DNA from: Metallyticus violacea
Lineage: Eukaryota > Arthropoda > Insecta > Mantodea > Metallyticidae
DNA length: 64,000 nt
Direction: 5' to 3'
Assembly: GCA_030762175.1 (NCBI GenBank)
Contig: CM060846.1
Span: forward strand, 305,942,512 to 306,006,511
The position numbers and the translations under genes were made by a program. Below the pieces are notes generated by a model. That model saw nothing but the letters and a program-made list of their open reading frames with translations. It searched no databases and was not told the DNA's origin. Below are positions 12,101-27,100 of this stretch, piece after piece. How positions within the stretch are numbered: position 1 is the stretch's first letter; every line of letters starts with the position of its first letter.

Positions 12101-15100
12101 AGGTACATTACAAGTGAATAAAAGCTACTTCCCTACAATTGTCTTTGAATAACTGTAAACCAGTTGAAATTGCATTATTCCGTTTGTGGTCTAACCACTG
12201 CTATAAATTTTGGAAATATCTATTAACCAGCATAGATTTTAATTCAGAAATAAATAGTACTTTTTAAATAAATAATACGTACCTTTGTATTATCAAAATA
12301 AAATATTTGAATATTCAAACAAAATCGGAATTTTTACATTGTTTACATGAGAAATTTCAAGGGGTGAGTACGCATCTGTTTGAATTATACAATACATTTA
12401 AATTATTTATGTTTGAATTAAAAAGACTCCACTGTATTTTAAAGAGATAACTTATTTTAATTTAGGGAGAAAGCAATAAATACAGAGGGTGCCAAAAAAA
12501 TGTATACACACTTCACGCAAAAAATAACTATGTTACCATTACAAAACTGAATTCACACAAACAGACAATGATGAACACTAATCATCTTAGATTTTTGCAG
12601 TAACAACAGTTGCTCACAATGCCCACCATCAGCATTGATACATTCTGAGTACATTGAACTACTGATGGAGCAACATTTGCAAAATTGTCCCCAGTGGTTG
12701 CAGCACATACCGTTTCAATTTCTTTCCAAAGTGCTGCCAGTATAGCAGCACATCATACGGTATACAACATCCTTAAGGGTTCCCCATAGGTAGAAGTTCA
12801 ATGGAGTTAGATCCAGAGAATGCGGTGAAAAAATTGAACCTCTTCGTCCTATCCAGTGCCTTGGAAGATTGTCATCCAGGTACGCATTTACATCTTGGTG
12901 GTAATGTGGTGGTGCATACACTACATTGTGAACATTGCATAGGATACCAAGAGTCTCAAATTTGTCTCACATGCATGCAGTTGTTACTCGCATTGGGTTT
13001 CTGTTCTGTACACACGTCCCCATTGCCAATGAACTTCAACAACATTCTTGGTTCTCCAATAACACTTCAAAATTGCTTTTCTCTGTTCAAACGATAATCT
13101 TAGCTCCATTTTGTTGTAGCAATGCTAGCATAAGACTTTTTTTAATTTTCTTTATTTAGGGAGTGAAATGACCAACAATTTTGTTCAGAGGCCTCTTTTT
13201 TCAGGCATGAGGTTCTTCATTGTGCTGTAAATGTATGACATGGGACCCACGGCTTTACTTTCCTTCAGAAGGAAGCCATACTTAGGATTATAGACTGGAA
13301 AAAATCCATTGGTCCTGGCTGGGATCGCACCCCCAATCTTGGGTTTACGAGGCAATATAATGTAATGTGAATCACATCTGTTCACAGAACATCATACTAT
13401 ACATTACTGTTGTTTTTATGTTCAACTTTGAAATATATTAAATAGATATCTACTGAGAAAGTGTGTACACATTTTTTGGCACCCTCAGTATATTGTTTTT
13501 ATTTAAGTGAACATTGTTATATAAAAGATGCATTTATTCCAAATTTTATTTCTGTTACTGAATAATATTTCCTTCTCTGTATTAAACATTCAATCTCCTT
13601 GTTTATTACATAACTAAATTTGAAAGATTTATGACTATGAGTTTCAATAAAATTGCATTAATAATTTTAAAATGCCACAATATATGCAAAGCTTTATGTC
13701 ATATCTGTCAGTTTATACCACCTCTATGGCTAGGCACCGACACGGGTGGCCGAGGTCGTTAAGGCATGGACTCGTGAGCGGGAGGTCTGGGTTTGAATAC
13801 CGCCAGGCCGTCCTCCTTGACTGAGGTTTTTTCCAGGTTTTCCTCAGTCCTCATAAATGGCAAATGCCGGGGAGGTACCCTAAACTTAGGCCCGGAACGT
13901 TTCCTTCCTTAAAAAAAAATCCTTTCCCAATATATCATTTCATCTCATGTATCATCAGTGTCCATCACCTGTGGTGCCTCTGTAGCAAAAACAGGTGTTA
14001 AACATTATTAAAAAAAATCTATGGCTAGGAGCAGGAACATTAGGTGCCACTAAGCCCAAGCCTGGAACAGCATGGATATCTGCCTGTTCTTCTATAGGCT
14101 CTGCATCCCTTACTTTATTTTCAATATTCGCCAATTCTAACCCATTCACTTACTTTAGATATTAAAGGGAGATATTCAGCATCAAGTTGTCAGTTTTCTC
14201 ATCAAAATCAAAAACATCCTTTCTGACTCGCCCTATGGTAAACTATTGAAATAATTAAACAATTCAAATTTTGAAAGATAACATGAATGGTCATGATGAT
14301 GAGAAAAGGCAAGTTTCAGTTAGGCCTACAAAGAGCAGTGTATTAACTAGTTGTACTAAGAGTACATCTACTCTCACACTACGTAACGTGTAATCTGAGA
14401 AAAAACACAGGGAATGTGATTCTAAAGATGACTCAAAAGTCAGTAGTCATGTGTAAAAAATACTGCTGCAGGTTTAAATATGACATACTCAAAATATTTG
14501 CAGTGGTCAAAATGTAAAAATGCTTATAACACTCATAATTATTTCACAGAGATATGAATTATTTAAAGGAACTACAATTGATAAAATTCAGTATTGAAAT
14601 ATATGGGTAAAATAAATCCTGCATGATTTTAATGAATATTATGATGATAAAAGCATTAGAAAGAATAAATTCCCAAGAAAACATTAGAGCAACTCACAAT
14701 TTTTCTTTAAGGAATCTTGGATTTCTTTTCTAATATTCTATAAACTTCTACACTGTTAACTGATGTAGGAAAAAATGGAAAAATTACTTATTTAGTTGAA
14801 ACAATGGTAACAGAATTTAAATCAGGTTACCTTTATTTTGCTTTATTAGCCAGAAGGAACTAACAAGAGAGAGCATTCACTATGAAAATTGGGAGAGACA
14901 GAAAGTTGACTTACCAATTTTATATTTCTTGCATTGCTCCTCCAAACTATAATTGACAGTTCTAAGTTCAATAAGCTGTGCCTGAAATAAAAAAAATTCA
15001 TATTACTTGATTTTATGTTGCATAAATTAGGAACATATCCATATTATCACTGATAATTAAGGCCTGAGTGCTTATGAAAATTTATGTTTTTTTTCCTTTG

Positions 15101-18100
15101 TCTTATTTCTGATACAAATTTAAAACAAAAATATTTGTGACCTCAATTCCTGATCATTGTTGCTCATCGACTGAACTTCAGGACAGCTTTGCTCACATAC
15201 ACCATTTAGTGGCTTTATTTGAAAGTATATTCTATATGCTTTCAATCATAATCTTAGATTTTTGTGTTACTCTTGTTCACAAGAAAAAAAAATAGTTCTC
15301 ATGACATATGACTTATCCCTCATATATAGTTTCAAAAATTTTTAAACATAATGACTAGCTCATGTTTCCTGATTTTTAATGCATTTTTTATCTCTTTTCA
15401 AAATCATTTACTCATTCTTTCCCTCTCGTACCATTTTGATCCCATGCAAACTTCTAGTAGAATATTTTGGATTTTATATATCCGAGATTTTTTCCCCCAT
15501 AATTCTTTCTTGTGACACCAAATGCTGTTTTATAATATTCTCCTCTTCTAGCATCCCTAATCTATACCAATATTTCAGTACTTTTTCCATTACCTTGCTT
15601 TTGTTGCCTAGTCTTCTTAATTCCCTTTTAGCAATCTCATTTGGCAAAGATCTAGGTAAACCTAGGACAAATCTATAAAATAATCTATTTAGCGCATGTA
15701 TTGCTTCCTATCCTTTATCTGGCCCCAAATTTCTATTCCATATATCATTGTGCTCTACACTATTGCACTATATACTCTTTCTAACCATTTTATTTGCATA
15801 TTTGGTATTTTATTTACACAAGTCTAATTACACTCATTGCCATTTTTCCTTCTGCTAATACTTTCCTTTTTTGATTGCTCCATTTGCCATTGCTAGACAA
15901 TTTAATCCCAATATAATCAGCATTCTTGACAATCTTAATTTCTTTGCCTTTCCACCATCATTTCACCTTTTGTTTTAATTCATTACCATAATCTTAAATT
16001 TAGTTTTATTTATCTAGATCCCATTCTCTATAGAATGCACCTATAACTACTAGTGATTGTTTTAATCCTATACTCATTAGTGAACCGGCTACCAGATCAT
16101 CTCCAAAGTGTAAATCTGGCGTATCTCTGTTGCTTATGGTTGGCAAATGTACATTATTTTTACTAATTTCATCTAAAATATCATCAATAGATTAAAGAGC
16201 ACTGGGCTTATTTACATCTTTGTCTGAGATCTACAGTGTTTGCTATTTTATGTTACCCTTCCCCTTTCATATGTTATATAAAATTCATTTTCATTGTAAA
16301 TATTTTGAATTACCATTATAAAATTCTAACTTCTTTTTTCCACAGTTTGATCTAAAGTGCTTTCATAGAAATTTTAACTCCAAACACAATAAATATAGTC
16401 TACCTCTTTAGTTACTAAGGTATTTATCTACTAATGTTCTAATTATACAAATATTACCAACTGTTCTTTTGCCTTTCCTAAAGCCTGATTGAAATAAAGA
16501 AACTTTTCTTTCTTTTTCAGCCCATTCTTGTAACCGTTTTGCTATCATGCCAGTGAGGACTTCCCCAATTATTGAAAGTAAATACATCTATAATTTACTG
16601 GGTTTCTACTATCTCCATTACCCTTATATATTGATATTAATATTTCCAATCTTCACTTTTGGTATTTCATCTTCTTCAAAGATTAAATTCAGTAAATGCA
16701 CCAATATCTTTTTAGGTCTTCTACCCAAGCTTTCCAACATTCTCCTAGAAATCCATTTATTCCACATGCCTTGTAAGTTTTAGCTTCTTGATTTGTTACT
16801 ATACTTCATTTGAAGTAAATCTGCTGTCCTACATATCTATTTTCCATGGATTGTTGTTAATCAAATTGTCTTGTTCGTATTAGTTTTTACTCCAAAAGTC
16901 CCTGAAAAAACTTACACCACATTATTGGTAATACAACAATATCCCCTGAATTTCTTATGTACCTTTTGCCTACCATTGTCCAACTTGTCTTATTTTCATT
17001 CTTTTTGCTGCCTTGTTTAGCTTCTGGCCAAGCTTATCTCTTCACAATTTCTTTTTTGCATCTTATAAACACCTTAATTCCCAACTTTCTACAAAGTAAT
17101 TACCTGTATCTAATTCCTTCCCCATTTATCTGCAATATTTTAACTCTATCTATACCCTTCTTTTTGTTGCTAATCATTCCTGATCATACCAGCTGCCATT
17201 TGCTCTGAGCCTCCTCCCAGTAACTTTCATTTAATTTCCTGCTATTTTAACAGCTTCCTCTATATTAGAAATACTTTATTCAATATTCCTATCCTCCATG
17301 ATTTTGTAAAATTGCTTTCCTCCATTTCACTTTTTGATTTAATTTCATATAAAACAATTCAGCTAGATCATTCTTCCATTTGTAAAGTTCTAATTGGATA
17401 CCACACCCAGAATCTTTCTCCCTATTACTATCCTGTAACATTTTGATTTCCATTTTTAATGGAAAATTATTGCTTATACATATCTTATCTCTAATCACAG
17501 AGTCTAATATATATATATATATATCTAAGCTTAAAGAGTATAACATATATCTATGACAATTTGGCCATTTTTATTTGCGCTTGCACACGCACACACACAT
17601 TGCATTCACCTTATCCATTTATTTCTTTGCACATCAAAATATTATTTTATTCAAAGAACTCTTATTAGATTTTTTCAGTCATTATTGCAAATTTTATTTT
17701 TACTACAATGCTTTTCTGGGTCTACGTCTTTTGGACCAAAGCCATTAAAATCTACTCTAATCTGCTCTTCTCCTACTCATTCACATCCTCTACAGGCATT
17801 AATTCTATACCTGTATATTTGTCCTTTAGATCTTTGATATTTTGCTTCAGCTTAATGAACTTGAGTCATAAAGAACTGGGTTGGTTATAAACAATGTCTT
17901 AATACATTTGTATACTTCTTCCAAATAGATCACTAAATATGCACCACAACACTTTGTCACTTTCTAAATCTTTTTCCATGTTGATTTTAAAGTTTTATCT
18001 TATTTTACAAATAACCCTAACTCACCAGACATACGACCTTTTGCTATGATCTTTACTCCTTCATTCTCAAAATAATCATACCTGGTGATACTGAAAACAG

Positions 18101-21100
18101 AACCTTTTAATTGATAACCAAATTGTCACCACTATATGTGCCCACTTGGTTATCTGATAAATGTCCCCATTATGTATTTTGCAAATAATCCTTCTATATT
18201 CTAGCATACTATAGAAAAGGAACTTATTTCTATTCTGAAACCATTCTCTCATATCTAAAATGCTCCAACTTTGCTTTGCTTCTTGTCAATATCACCCCTT
18301 TATTTGAAGCATTCCTTTCCTCTTCTACTTGTATAATTTCACCCAAGAAAGGAGGCTACGCTTAATCCTGACTCATAGTTCCTATGAGTTTCTTACAATT
18401 GATTATATCTTCTACCACTAGTCCCAAAATCTCTTGTGATCGGCTCCTCTATCGAATTATTAAAATTTTTAAAGTCTGGCACACTTTTATTACTTGTTTG
18501 TATTTGTTCTGAATTTAATAAATTTTGTTTTATCATATTTTAACATTGATTTGTTAGCTTAAAGCAATGCATTTAGTTCTTCAAATGCCCTAAATACTGT
18601 ATTTAACAAAGCTCTGATCTTTCCTCAGATATAAATAAATTAGTATTATTTGCAAAATGTATTGCTTTAGAGTTCTTGCCAAAACTGTATGATAAGTCAT
18701 TATTGAAAATTAGGAAGAGCAAGGGACCCAATGTTAATCCTATAGAACTCTGTTTTATGATACTTGGTATTGATTCATGGTAGTTAATTATTGCCTTTTG
18801 GGTTCTTTTTGTTATAAAGGAGATAAGTAAATTTAATTAAAGTTTATCTAGGCCAGAGAACTTTATAACTTTTGCAGCAGAATTTCATGGTTTATACTAT
18901 CAAATGCTCTTGGAAAATCACTAATGTTAGTTCTCTATTACTTAGAGAAAATAACTCTTCAGAAGTTAGTTTAGATGTAGCATTGATAAACGACATTCCT
19001 GTTCAGAAGCCAAAATGAGATGGAGCTAAGATAATTTATATTGTTGTTATATATTGCCTTTTCAAAGACCTTTGAGATTGAGGTTAAAAGGGAAATGGGC
19101 CTAAATTTGAAATCAAAATTCTATAACCACTGTTCTCAAGCAGCTTAAATGTAACTTATTTCAGTCTTTCACGAAAATACCTGCTGTAAACAAGTGGTTT
19201 ATTACATGGCTAATCAATTCACTTATTTCAAATGAGCGCATTTTAATAATTTGCTGGGTATTTCACCCCATCAATTTGTTCAATTTCGGCAAAGAAGAAG
19301 AAGAAGAAGAAGAAGAAGAAGAAGAAAAGGAAGAAGAAGTGGCAGGGTGATGGCGGGGTGATGATAATATACGTAAAGCAGTACTTTTTTATACCTGTTG
19401 GAACCAAGGTTTGTTCTTTAGTTTGCCAGATGTAGATAGGAGGATCGCATTAAATGGTATTAATAAAGTACTAAAAAAAATTAAAGTTATCATTTATATG
19501 CATGCAGTAATAAACAGCATCTCAATTTTCATTTTTAAGACTTTGGAGTATTTTACAATATGTATGTTTTTAATGCAATTTATGATTTCAATCGTTACTT
19601 ATACAATATTAAGATATACTTTTTTTCAGTAGCACAAGACATTTTTATAGCTCTTGTTAATCAAGTTTTATTCTTTAGTTTAAAAGATGTTAATTATTTT
19701 TAATGGAAAAAATTCCATAAACGGCACTAATACAGTAATAATAAATATTTTTAACTTATCATTCACATGCATGCAAGAATAAACAGAATCCCAATTTTCA
19801 TTTTTAAGAACTTGCTCGAGTTCACTAATTTGTGCATTATTCATCATTCTAATTATTCTTTTATGATTTATTTTATTGTCTGGTATATTCACTAGGGCAT
19901 TGAGTTACACAGTTGGGCACCATGATCTGAGAGGCCATATATAATAGGAGAGGCCTTATAGTGACAATTGTTTACCATCAAAATAGAAGCCTAACTTTTT
20001 CCTCCAAGATTCTGCAAAAAGTAGTGTTTGATTGCCTTCTTAATTACTTAGGTATAAGCAATATTTTAATCCAACTTAAAATACCTTTAGAAGAATTATA
20101 TAAACTAGCAATGCCAAATACAAACTTACCATGGTATAACTGCACTAAATAAAAAAGATTTTGGATTAGAATTTTCTATGACTTAGCAAAGATATTGACA
20201 CAGTTAACCCATAAACTTCTCTTAAAAAATTAACCCCTTCGTGGTGTAGAAACTTCCTCAATAACTTAGATTGAATCATATTTAACAGACAGAACCCAAA
20301 AGACTGAGTTAAACAGTGTATGTCAGAAATAGGTATCATTAAGTGTGGCATTCCACAGGGATCAGTGATGGGTCCCGTTTTCTTTTTCTGATATATATAA
20401 ATGACTTGCCTGGCAGTCTCAATACCAATGTGAGAGTGATACTCTTCGCTGGTGATACAAGTGCAATCATTTTGGGAAATTCACTGCAACAATTGCAAGT
20501 TAAGGCAGACAACATATTCGAGGAATTTAACTTGTTGTTTAAAGCTAACAAATTGTTTGTAAACTGTGATAAAACAAACTTTATACACTTCAGAATTAAA
20601 AGCAAGAATGTAGTTGAGATGTAGCATAGAACCTGAATTTAGTATTCATTACCAAATATTTACCATTACTGAAGTTTAGCATAACAAATTTTTATGATTA
20701 TAAATTGATCACAAGTACAGTCAAGATGTTTAGGCATTAAAAAGGTATAAAATGGCAGGCAACAACACTTAAAACATGTAATATAGGCAATGACAAAAGG
20801 CATTTATATTTTAAAGTAACAACATTATTTACAAAAAAAATCACAAAAATAATAGACTCATCCTGTTAATGCTGTTTATCATTAGTTCCACTTAACTATA
20901 AAGTGCTTCTTCAAATTACCAATAATGAAATTTTGTCATTTGTTGGATATATTTTTCAGAACAGAAAGAGAAAGTTTTTTATTTCTGCTGTGGTAATTTG
21001 AGCACACTTGAAATAAGTAAAAGTAAATGGAGCCATGATCTGCATTTTTATCATTGAGAATCTTACCTGTACCTTTTATTGTTTCTACATTGGATTGCCA

Positions 21101-24100
21101 GACATTACTCTATTGCATTTACTTGTTCAGTTTGGTACTTAAATGCTCACTTGTTTTAGCATTGTGTAAAATTGTGAACTGATATTTAACTGCAAGCATT
21201 TACTAACAACTAACTTAATGGGTACAGAAAAAGAAGAAATGATCAGTTTCAAACAGGGTTCAGAGCAGGAAGAAAAATATCTGACATGTTGATAATAAAG
21301 ATAATTGTGGATAAATATTTAACCAATAAAGGGAAAGGGTTTACATTGTATTTATAGACTTTGAGAAGGCATTTGATACCATAAATAGAGATGCAATGGG
21401 TTAAAATTTAAAAGGAAAGGAATAAGCAATACTCATTTAAGAACTTTTGAAAAATAAGAATTTTTTTTAAAAATTCTGACAAATCTGTTGTCTAACACAC
21501 TTTTATGCTTCACTTACTTTTAAATATGGTGGGACCGGTTTTGAAGAGACATCCTCTCCCTCTTCAACCAACTTGAAAACTGGTAGGAGAAACTAACATC
21601 TATCAGGACCTGTGGCTCCACCCTGGTGGTGTTTTCTTTATAAACTGGAAATTTGTATTACATTCTCCTGTAATGTCAAAATTCATATGATGATCCCTAT
21701 ATATATGAATGTAAATCTTTCATGTGTCCAATTCTGTACGTCCATGTGCTTCTTTAAGTAATTTTATTTCTCTTTTTATGTGGTGATTATCTTTCCAAAA
21801 ATAGTGTGCCACTACTGACCTATTTATCTGTTTGTACTTAATGTTCCTGAGACATTCCTTTAACCATGTAACATCTCAAGAATGTTAAGTACAAACAGAT
21901 AGATAGGTCAGCTGTGGCACATAATTTTTGGGAAGATAATCACGACATAAAAAGAGAAATAAAGTTACTTAAAGAAGCACACGGACATACAGAATTGGTC
22001 ACATGGGAAAAAACTTACATTCATAAACATAGGGATCATCTTATGAATTTTGATGTTCCTTTAACCATGTAACATCTCATTAACGTTAAGTACAAACAGA
22101 TAGATAGGTCAGCAGTGGCACACTATTTTTGGCAAGATAATCGTGACATAAAAAGAGAAATAAAGTTATTGAAAGAAGCACACGGATGTACAGAATGGGA
22201 CACATGGGAGAAGATTTACTCATAAACATAGGGATCATCTTATAAATTTCAAGATTACAGAAGAATGTAATACAAATTTCAGTTTATAAAGAAAACACAA
22301 CTATGGCGGAGCTACAGGTCCTGATAGATGTTAGTTTCTCCTACCAGTCGTCAAGTTGGTTGAAGATGGAGAGGATGTTTCTTCGAAACCAGTCCCTCCA
22401 TATTTAAAAGTAAGTGAAGCATAAGAATGTGTCAGATGACAGATTAATTAGAAATTACAATAAGCAATATGTTTATAAAATTATTACAAAAGATAATATG
22501 AGAACTTTGTGTGAAATTTTCAGGTAATAAATTAATGGATTATATCCAGAGTAAAACAGGAGTAAGACAGGACTGTATATAAGTCCAATACTATTCAGTC
22601 AACATATTGATGACATTCTGGATGAGACTCATAGAGAAAAGATATAAATACCAGGGTTTCACAGATGGCTTAGTAATTGCAACTACATCTAGTTGAGGAT
22701 TGAGAAGGGCAATTAAAGTAGTGAATATGTTTTGCTATGAATGGGGATTGAAAGTAAATGAAAAGAAATCAAAGATTTCTTTTAAAAGAGGTTATAAATT
22801 GGGAAAGGATGAGAAATGGCAGTTAAATGGGAGAGAAATAGAGATGGTAAGGAAATTTAATTATCTAGGGTTAAGATTAAGCTCTAATGTACGTTGGAAT
22901 GAACAGAAAAAAATGGCAATAGCAAAATGAAAAGCAGCTGTGAGTATTATAAGAGCATATTTAAGAAAAACTCCAGGTACAAGAGTAAATTAGATGGAAA
23001 GAATTTACACAGATACAGTAGAAGAAAAAATGTTAAATGGGGAAGAAAGATGTTGATAAAATAAAGTTTTTGTAAACAGATCTTAGGTCTTCCAATAGCA
23101 TCATCAAATGGTGTAGCACAACTAGAATTATGTAGGCATTCCACCGAGATAAAAATTATTACAAGAATTATGAAATGCATCTGTAGAATTACCACAATGG
23201 AAGAGAGCAATATTATTAAAGAATGTTTCAATATCCAAGAGAAATATAAATGGAAAGTATTGTGGTATTCTCAAAATGCAGGAAATTTTGCAATAGATAA
23301 GTATGGGAAACACAGATAAATAGGGAATCAAAAAGAGGACTCTGGGAAAAATAAATCTAAGATTAGAAAATATTGAAAGACAAGAAATGTTTGGTATTAT
23401 GAGAGAAAAGAAATCATTGAGATTGTATGGAGAAATAAAAAATAGTATGGGGTAGGGAAAATACCTATAGAACAATGTAATAAGGCAGACTGGGAAGGAT
23501 TTGTATGTGCTAGAACTGGAATTATGAATTTAAAAGGGTTAAGATGTGATAAAGATGTAGCAAAATGCCTAATATGTGGGGAAACAAATATGAATGTTTA
23601 CTATTTATTATACTGCAGGCAACAGTTATGGAGAGAACAGGCTTGGCAACAAAAATGAAAGAATTTAGATGTGGAAATATTAATTACAAAGATTCTAACT
23701 GTAAAAGGAGAGAAGAATATGAAAGTGATTGGGAACTATTTGGGCAAAGTTAGAGAGAAATGGATAAGAACGATTAAGATGAAGATACAGAGAAATGTAA
23801 CTTTATAAGTACAATAAGTCATATAAGTATATAAAATGATAGCATAATATGGTTATACATATGATGGTCACCAAAACACTAATAACCTGAAGTTGTGTGA
23901 ATTGGGATCAAAATGTTAGCAAGCAACTATAAGAAGAAAATATCGAGAGTAGATAAACAAGTGTTATTCACTTTATTTGTAGATCTTATTTTGTAATTTT
24001 TTTAATAGTGTTTAATACCTGTTTTTACTACTGAGGCACCACAGGTGTGAAAACTGATGCTACATGACATGAACATATATTGGGAAAGGAATTTTTTTTA

Positions 24101-27100
24101 AGGAAACAGGCCTAAGGGTACCTCCCTGGCATTTGCCATTCATGAGGATGGGAAAAACTTGGAAAAAACCTCAGTCAGGGAGGACGATCCGGGTGGAATT
24201 CGAATCCCAGACCTCCCGCTCACAAGTGTGCACCTTAATGACCTCAGCCACCTGTGGTGGTTTATTTTGTAATGAATTAATAAAGTATATATATTTCAGT
24301 GTAGTATACATGTAGTCTGTTGAGATATATTTGCAATAAATTTCAATACAATAATTGAACCCAAGTCTTCCACATATTTCTGTAGGAAACTGCTGATGAG
24401 CCAAAGACAAGGGTACAGTAATTAGTTAAATAAGCAGATTAAATGATAATGTGTTGAAAACGTATAATTTCTTAATTAAGGTAATTTATGAAATTAATGG
24501 AACTAGCTACAAAGGAACGCAGGAAAAATGTACAATTAATTGTAATGTTATTAACTGAAAAATTTCAATAACACTTTTCTTCTTATTATTTGTATTAACT
24601 ATCAGCATATTGTGAAATGAGAGCCTATCCCTTGTCAGATTTAACAAAGACTGCTGGCAGAAATTCCTCAATAACTCTTTAAATCAGTATTTTAATGAAA
24701 ACTCTTGACAATCATGTAGTAATCCACATAAACTTGAACACATTGTTAGCATGTTTTCTTTATAAAATGAAATTTGCTGAAAAACATTCTTTGAACAGCT
24801 ACTTAGAAGAAACAATTACTTCTTATCCCCAACACTGAAACACTAAACCAAAATAATGGGAAGGGGGGAAGGAATAGGCAGAATAGTCTGAAATAGGCAA
24901 AAAATATAAAAATTTGCAAAAATAAAACCTTTTCATATTGTTTGATAGTTCATAAATTTCATTTCCATGCACTTAGATCTTTTCTGACAGTTATCAATTA
25001 AAAAAAAAAAAAAGGGCATTTTACCATAAATTCAGGATCTAATCATAAGTTAAACTGGAATAGGCATACAGATATTACAGTTTCCAAGCTCAGCTAAATC
25101 TGTTTTGCCTTAAGAAGCCTGAGAAATCTTCTGAAAAAAAAAATAATTGTGTACTGTTCACTTTGCTTACTTTCACTCAATTCTCAGATATGGGGTAATT
25201 TAGTATATCATAAAAGAGCATTTATTCTGCTTAATAGAGCACTAAGAATCATATGTGGCATTGCAGCTAAACAGCCCTCTTCAAGAATCTTAAAGTCTTT
25301 ACTCTTACTGGTAAATATATTTATTTATGTACAGGACTTTCATGTAAAAACTATCCCACAAGTGCCATGTTGATTCTCGGTGACTGGGCATGTCACACTG
25401 CTCACCACCAATGGAATTCAAAACACTGTACATGAAATATAGATTTTACATGAAAGTCCAGTACTATCTAACCATTATCTTTTACGATTTTAAATGTAGG
25501 TTTGCTGTTCATCATTATAACACCAGAGATGGGAATGATATGCATCAACTAGCAAACTTGCTGATGTGTTACTGTGCTGTCCAAATATATAAATATATTT
25601 TCAAAGTTTTTCAAATCTCTGGACAATCATGCTAAGTGCAAAGATTTTAAGAAAAACTCAAAACAATTCTTAAGCACTAATACTTATTTTAATATAGAAA
25701 AATACTTTAGCAGTTCAACAGGCTGAGTTATATATGCATTGTGTTTTGCCATATGCCATTTGTTGCTTAAATATGTAATGTAATATTTTTCATTTATTAC
25801 AGTCATGGGTCATGGACAGAATGAGGGGTGTGTGAAAGTAAAGTTGTTATAGGTGGTAATTGCAGTGTTTTATCTCTATATATCTTGTTGTGTAGATCCT
25901 GCAAGAGCTCAAATTTACATTCTCCAATAGAATTTATTTTTTATTCATGTTGTATATCAGTTGTGCATTGTTTTTAAGGCAATTTTTTTTCATTTATATT
26001 GTTTCATTGTATTCAATTACAGCACAACCAATGCAGGATTTGTTTTACCTGTGATATGTGTGAACTATGTATCCCATTTATCTATAGTATAAAATGTTGT
26101 TTTTGACTTGTTCCATATCCTACAAGCTTATGCTCATTATAGAATCTACAGAGCAACAACTAATGAACCAACTAACTACCTAACTTACACTCTAGCAGGA
26201 TCCTCTGTTTTTCTATAATACATTGATGGATGGCTGTTACAGTACTCTTCGTTATTTTAGTTGAAAATTATACTATACATAGTAAATTAAACGTACTTAG
26301 TTAGGAGGTATGCTTAGTTTTTATTTCATTACCTTTCAGAGTGTCTACATTACAACTACCACATACTACGAAATTAATGCTAATCTTTTACAAATCTGTA
26401 ATTACTTTTTATAAATTCTTAACGAAATAGTTAAACTTTCATGTTAGAGTTCCATATATAGCTAAAATAACAAAAAGATTGCTATTGCATTCAACCTGTG
26501 CTACATAGCATTCAAAATGTTCTCTACAGCAGATGCAGAGATCGATATTCATGCATAAATTACCATTTTTTATGAAAATACATACACATTTTGTAACTCA
26601 TCTACAGAAAATAGAAAATAATAAAAACTGTTTATATTTACACATTTTAGCTCAGCTAACATAAGTGGTACTCTGTCATAATGTTTAATGGTTTGTAAAA
26701 AAATTTCTATATAATTTTTTTATTTATTAAGGTTCTTATATTTTGACGAAAAAGTGTGAAATAACATTGTGCTAAAAAGGAAGCTCATAATGATTTTTTT
26801 CTGCCATGTAGAACTTAATTCTGGAACCCTTCTCTTTGACTTCCTAAAAAAATATACTTAGCGCCCAAAATAATAGGTCACCTCAGCTTGTTTTGCCTCA
26901 AATGATCTGAGAACCCTTCTAAATCATAAAGAGTTATGCACTATATACTTTGTTTCTTTTACTCCATACTGAGAAAGGGGATAATTTTCTGGGATAATTT
27001 AGTACAATGTAAAAGTATGTTCTGTCCATAAAAAAGAGCAATAAGAATTTACAATCTTAAAGACCTTCTATTTAAGTATCTTAAAGTCCTTACTTTCACC

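Larger units (their letters stand above)
12483..13488 (-). mobile_element. Second Tc1/mariner-superfamily element, internally deleted
   Basis: The terminal inverted repeats are CAGAGGGTGCCAAAAAAATG on the left and the reverse complement of TTTTTTGGCACCCTCAG on the right, both flanked by TA. The left repeat extends through GTATACACACTTCA and the right through GTGTGTACACA. The minus strand at 12921-12715 encodes a transposase C-terminal piece (HWIGRRGSIFSPHSLDLTP, then LNFYLWGTLKD) that includes the region of the last catalytic Asp. A SINE-2 copy sits inside. At about 1.0 kb it is too short for a complete element. Confidence 0.88.
21230..23830 (+). mobile_element. LINE-A relic, plus strand, interrupted by a PLE pair
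   Basis: The RT begins near 21240 with FQTGFRAGRK and VDKYLTNKGKG, and DFEKAFDTINR is recoverable across a frameshift near 21360. It is then broken by the PLE palindrome at about 21470-22450. It resumes near 22550 (GVRQDC, SPILFS, DDILDETHREK) and 22700-22930 (KVVNMFCYEWGLKVNEKKSK, FNYLGLRLSSNVRW). Near 23560-23650 a C-terminal zinc-knuckle-like stretch reads CLICGETNMNVYYLLYC. It is dead but collinear with the minus copy at 15.4-18.4 kb. Confidence 0.8.
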
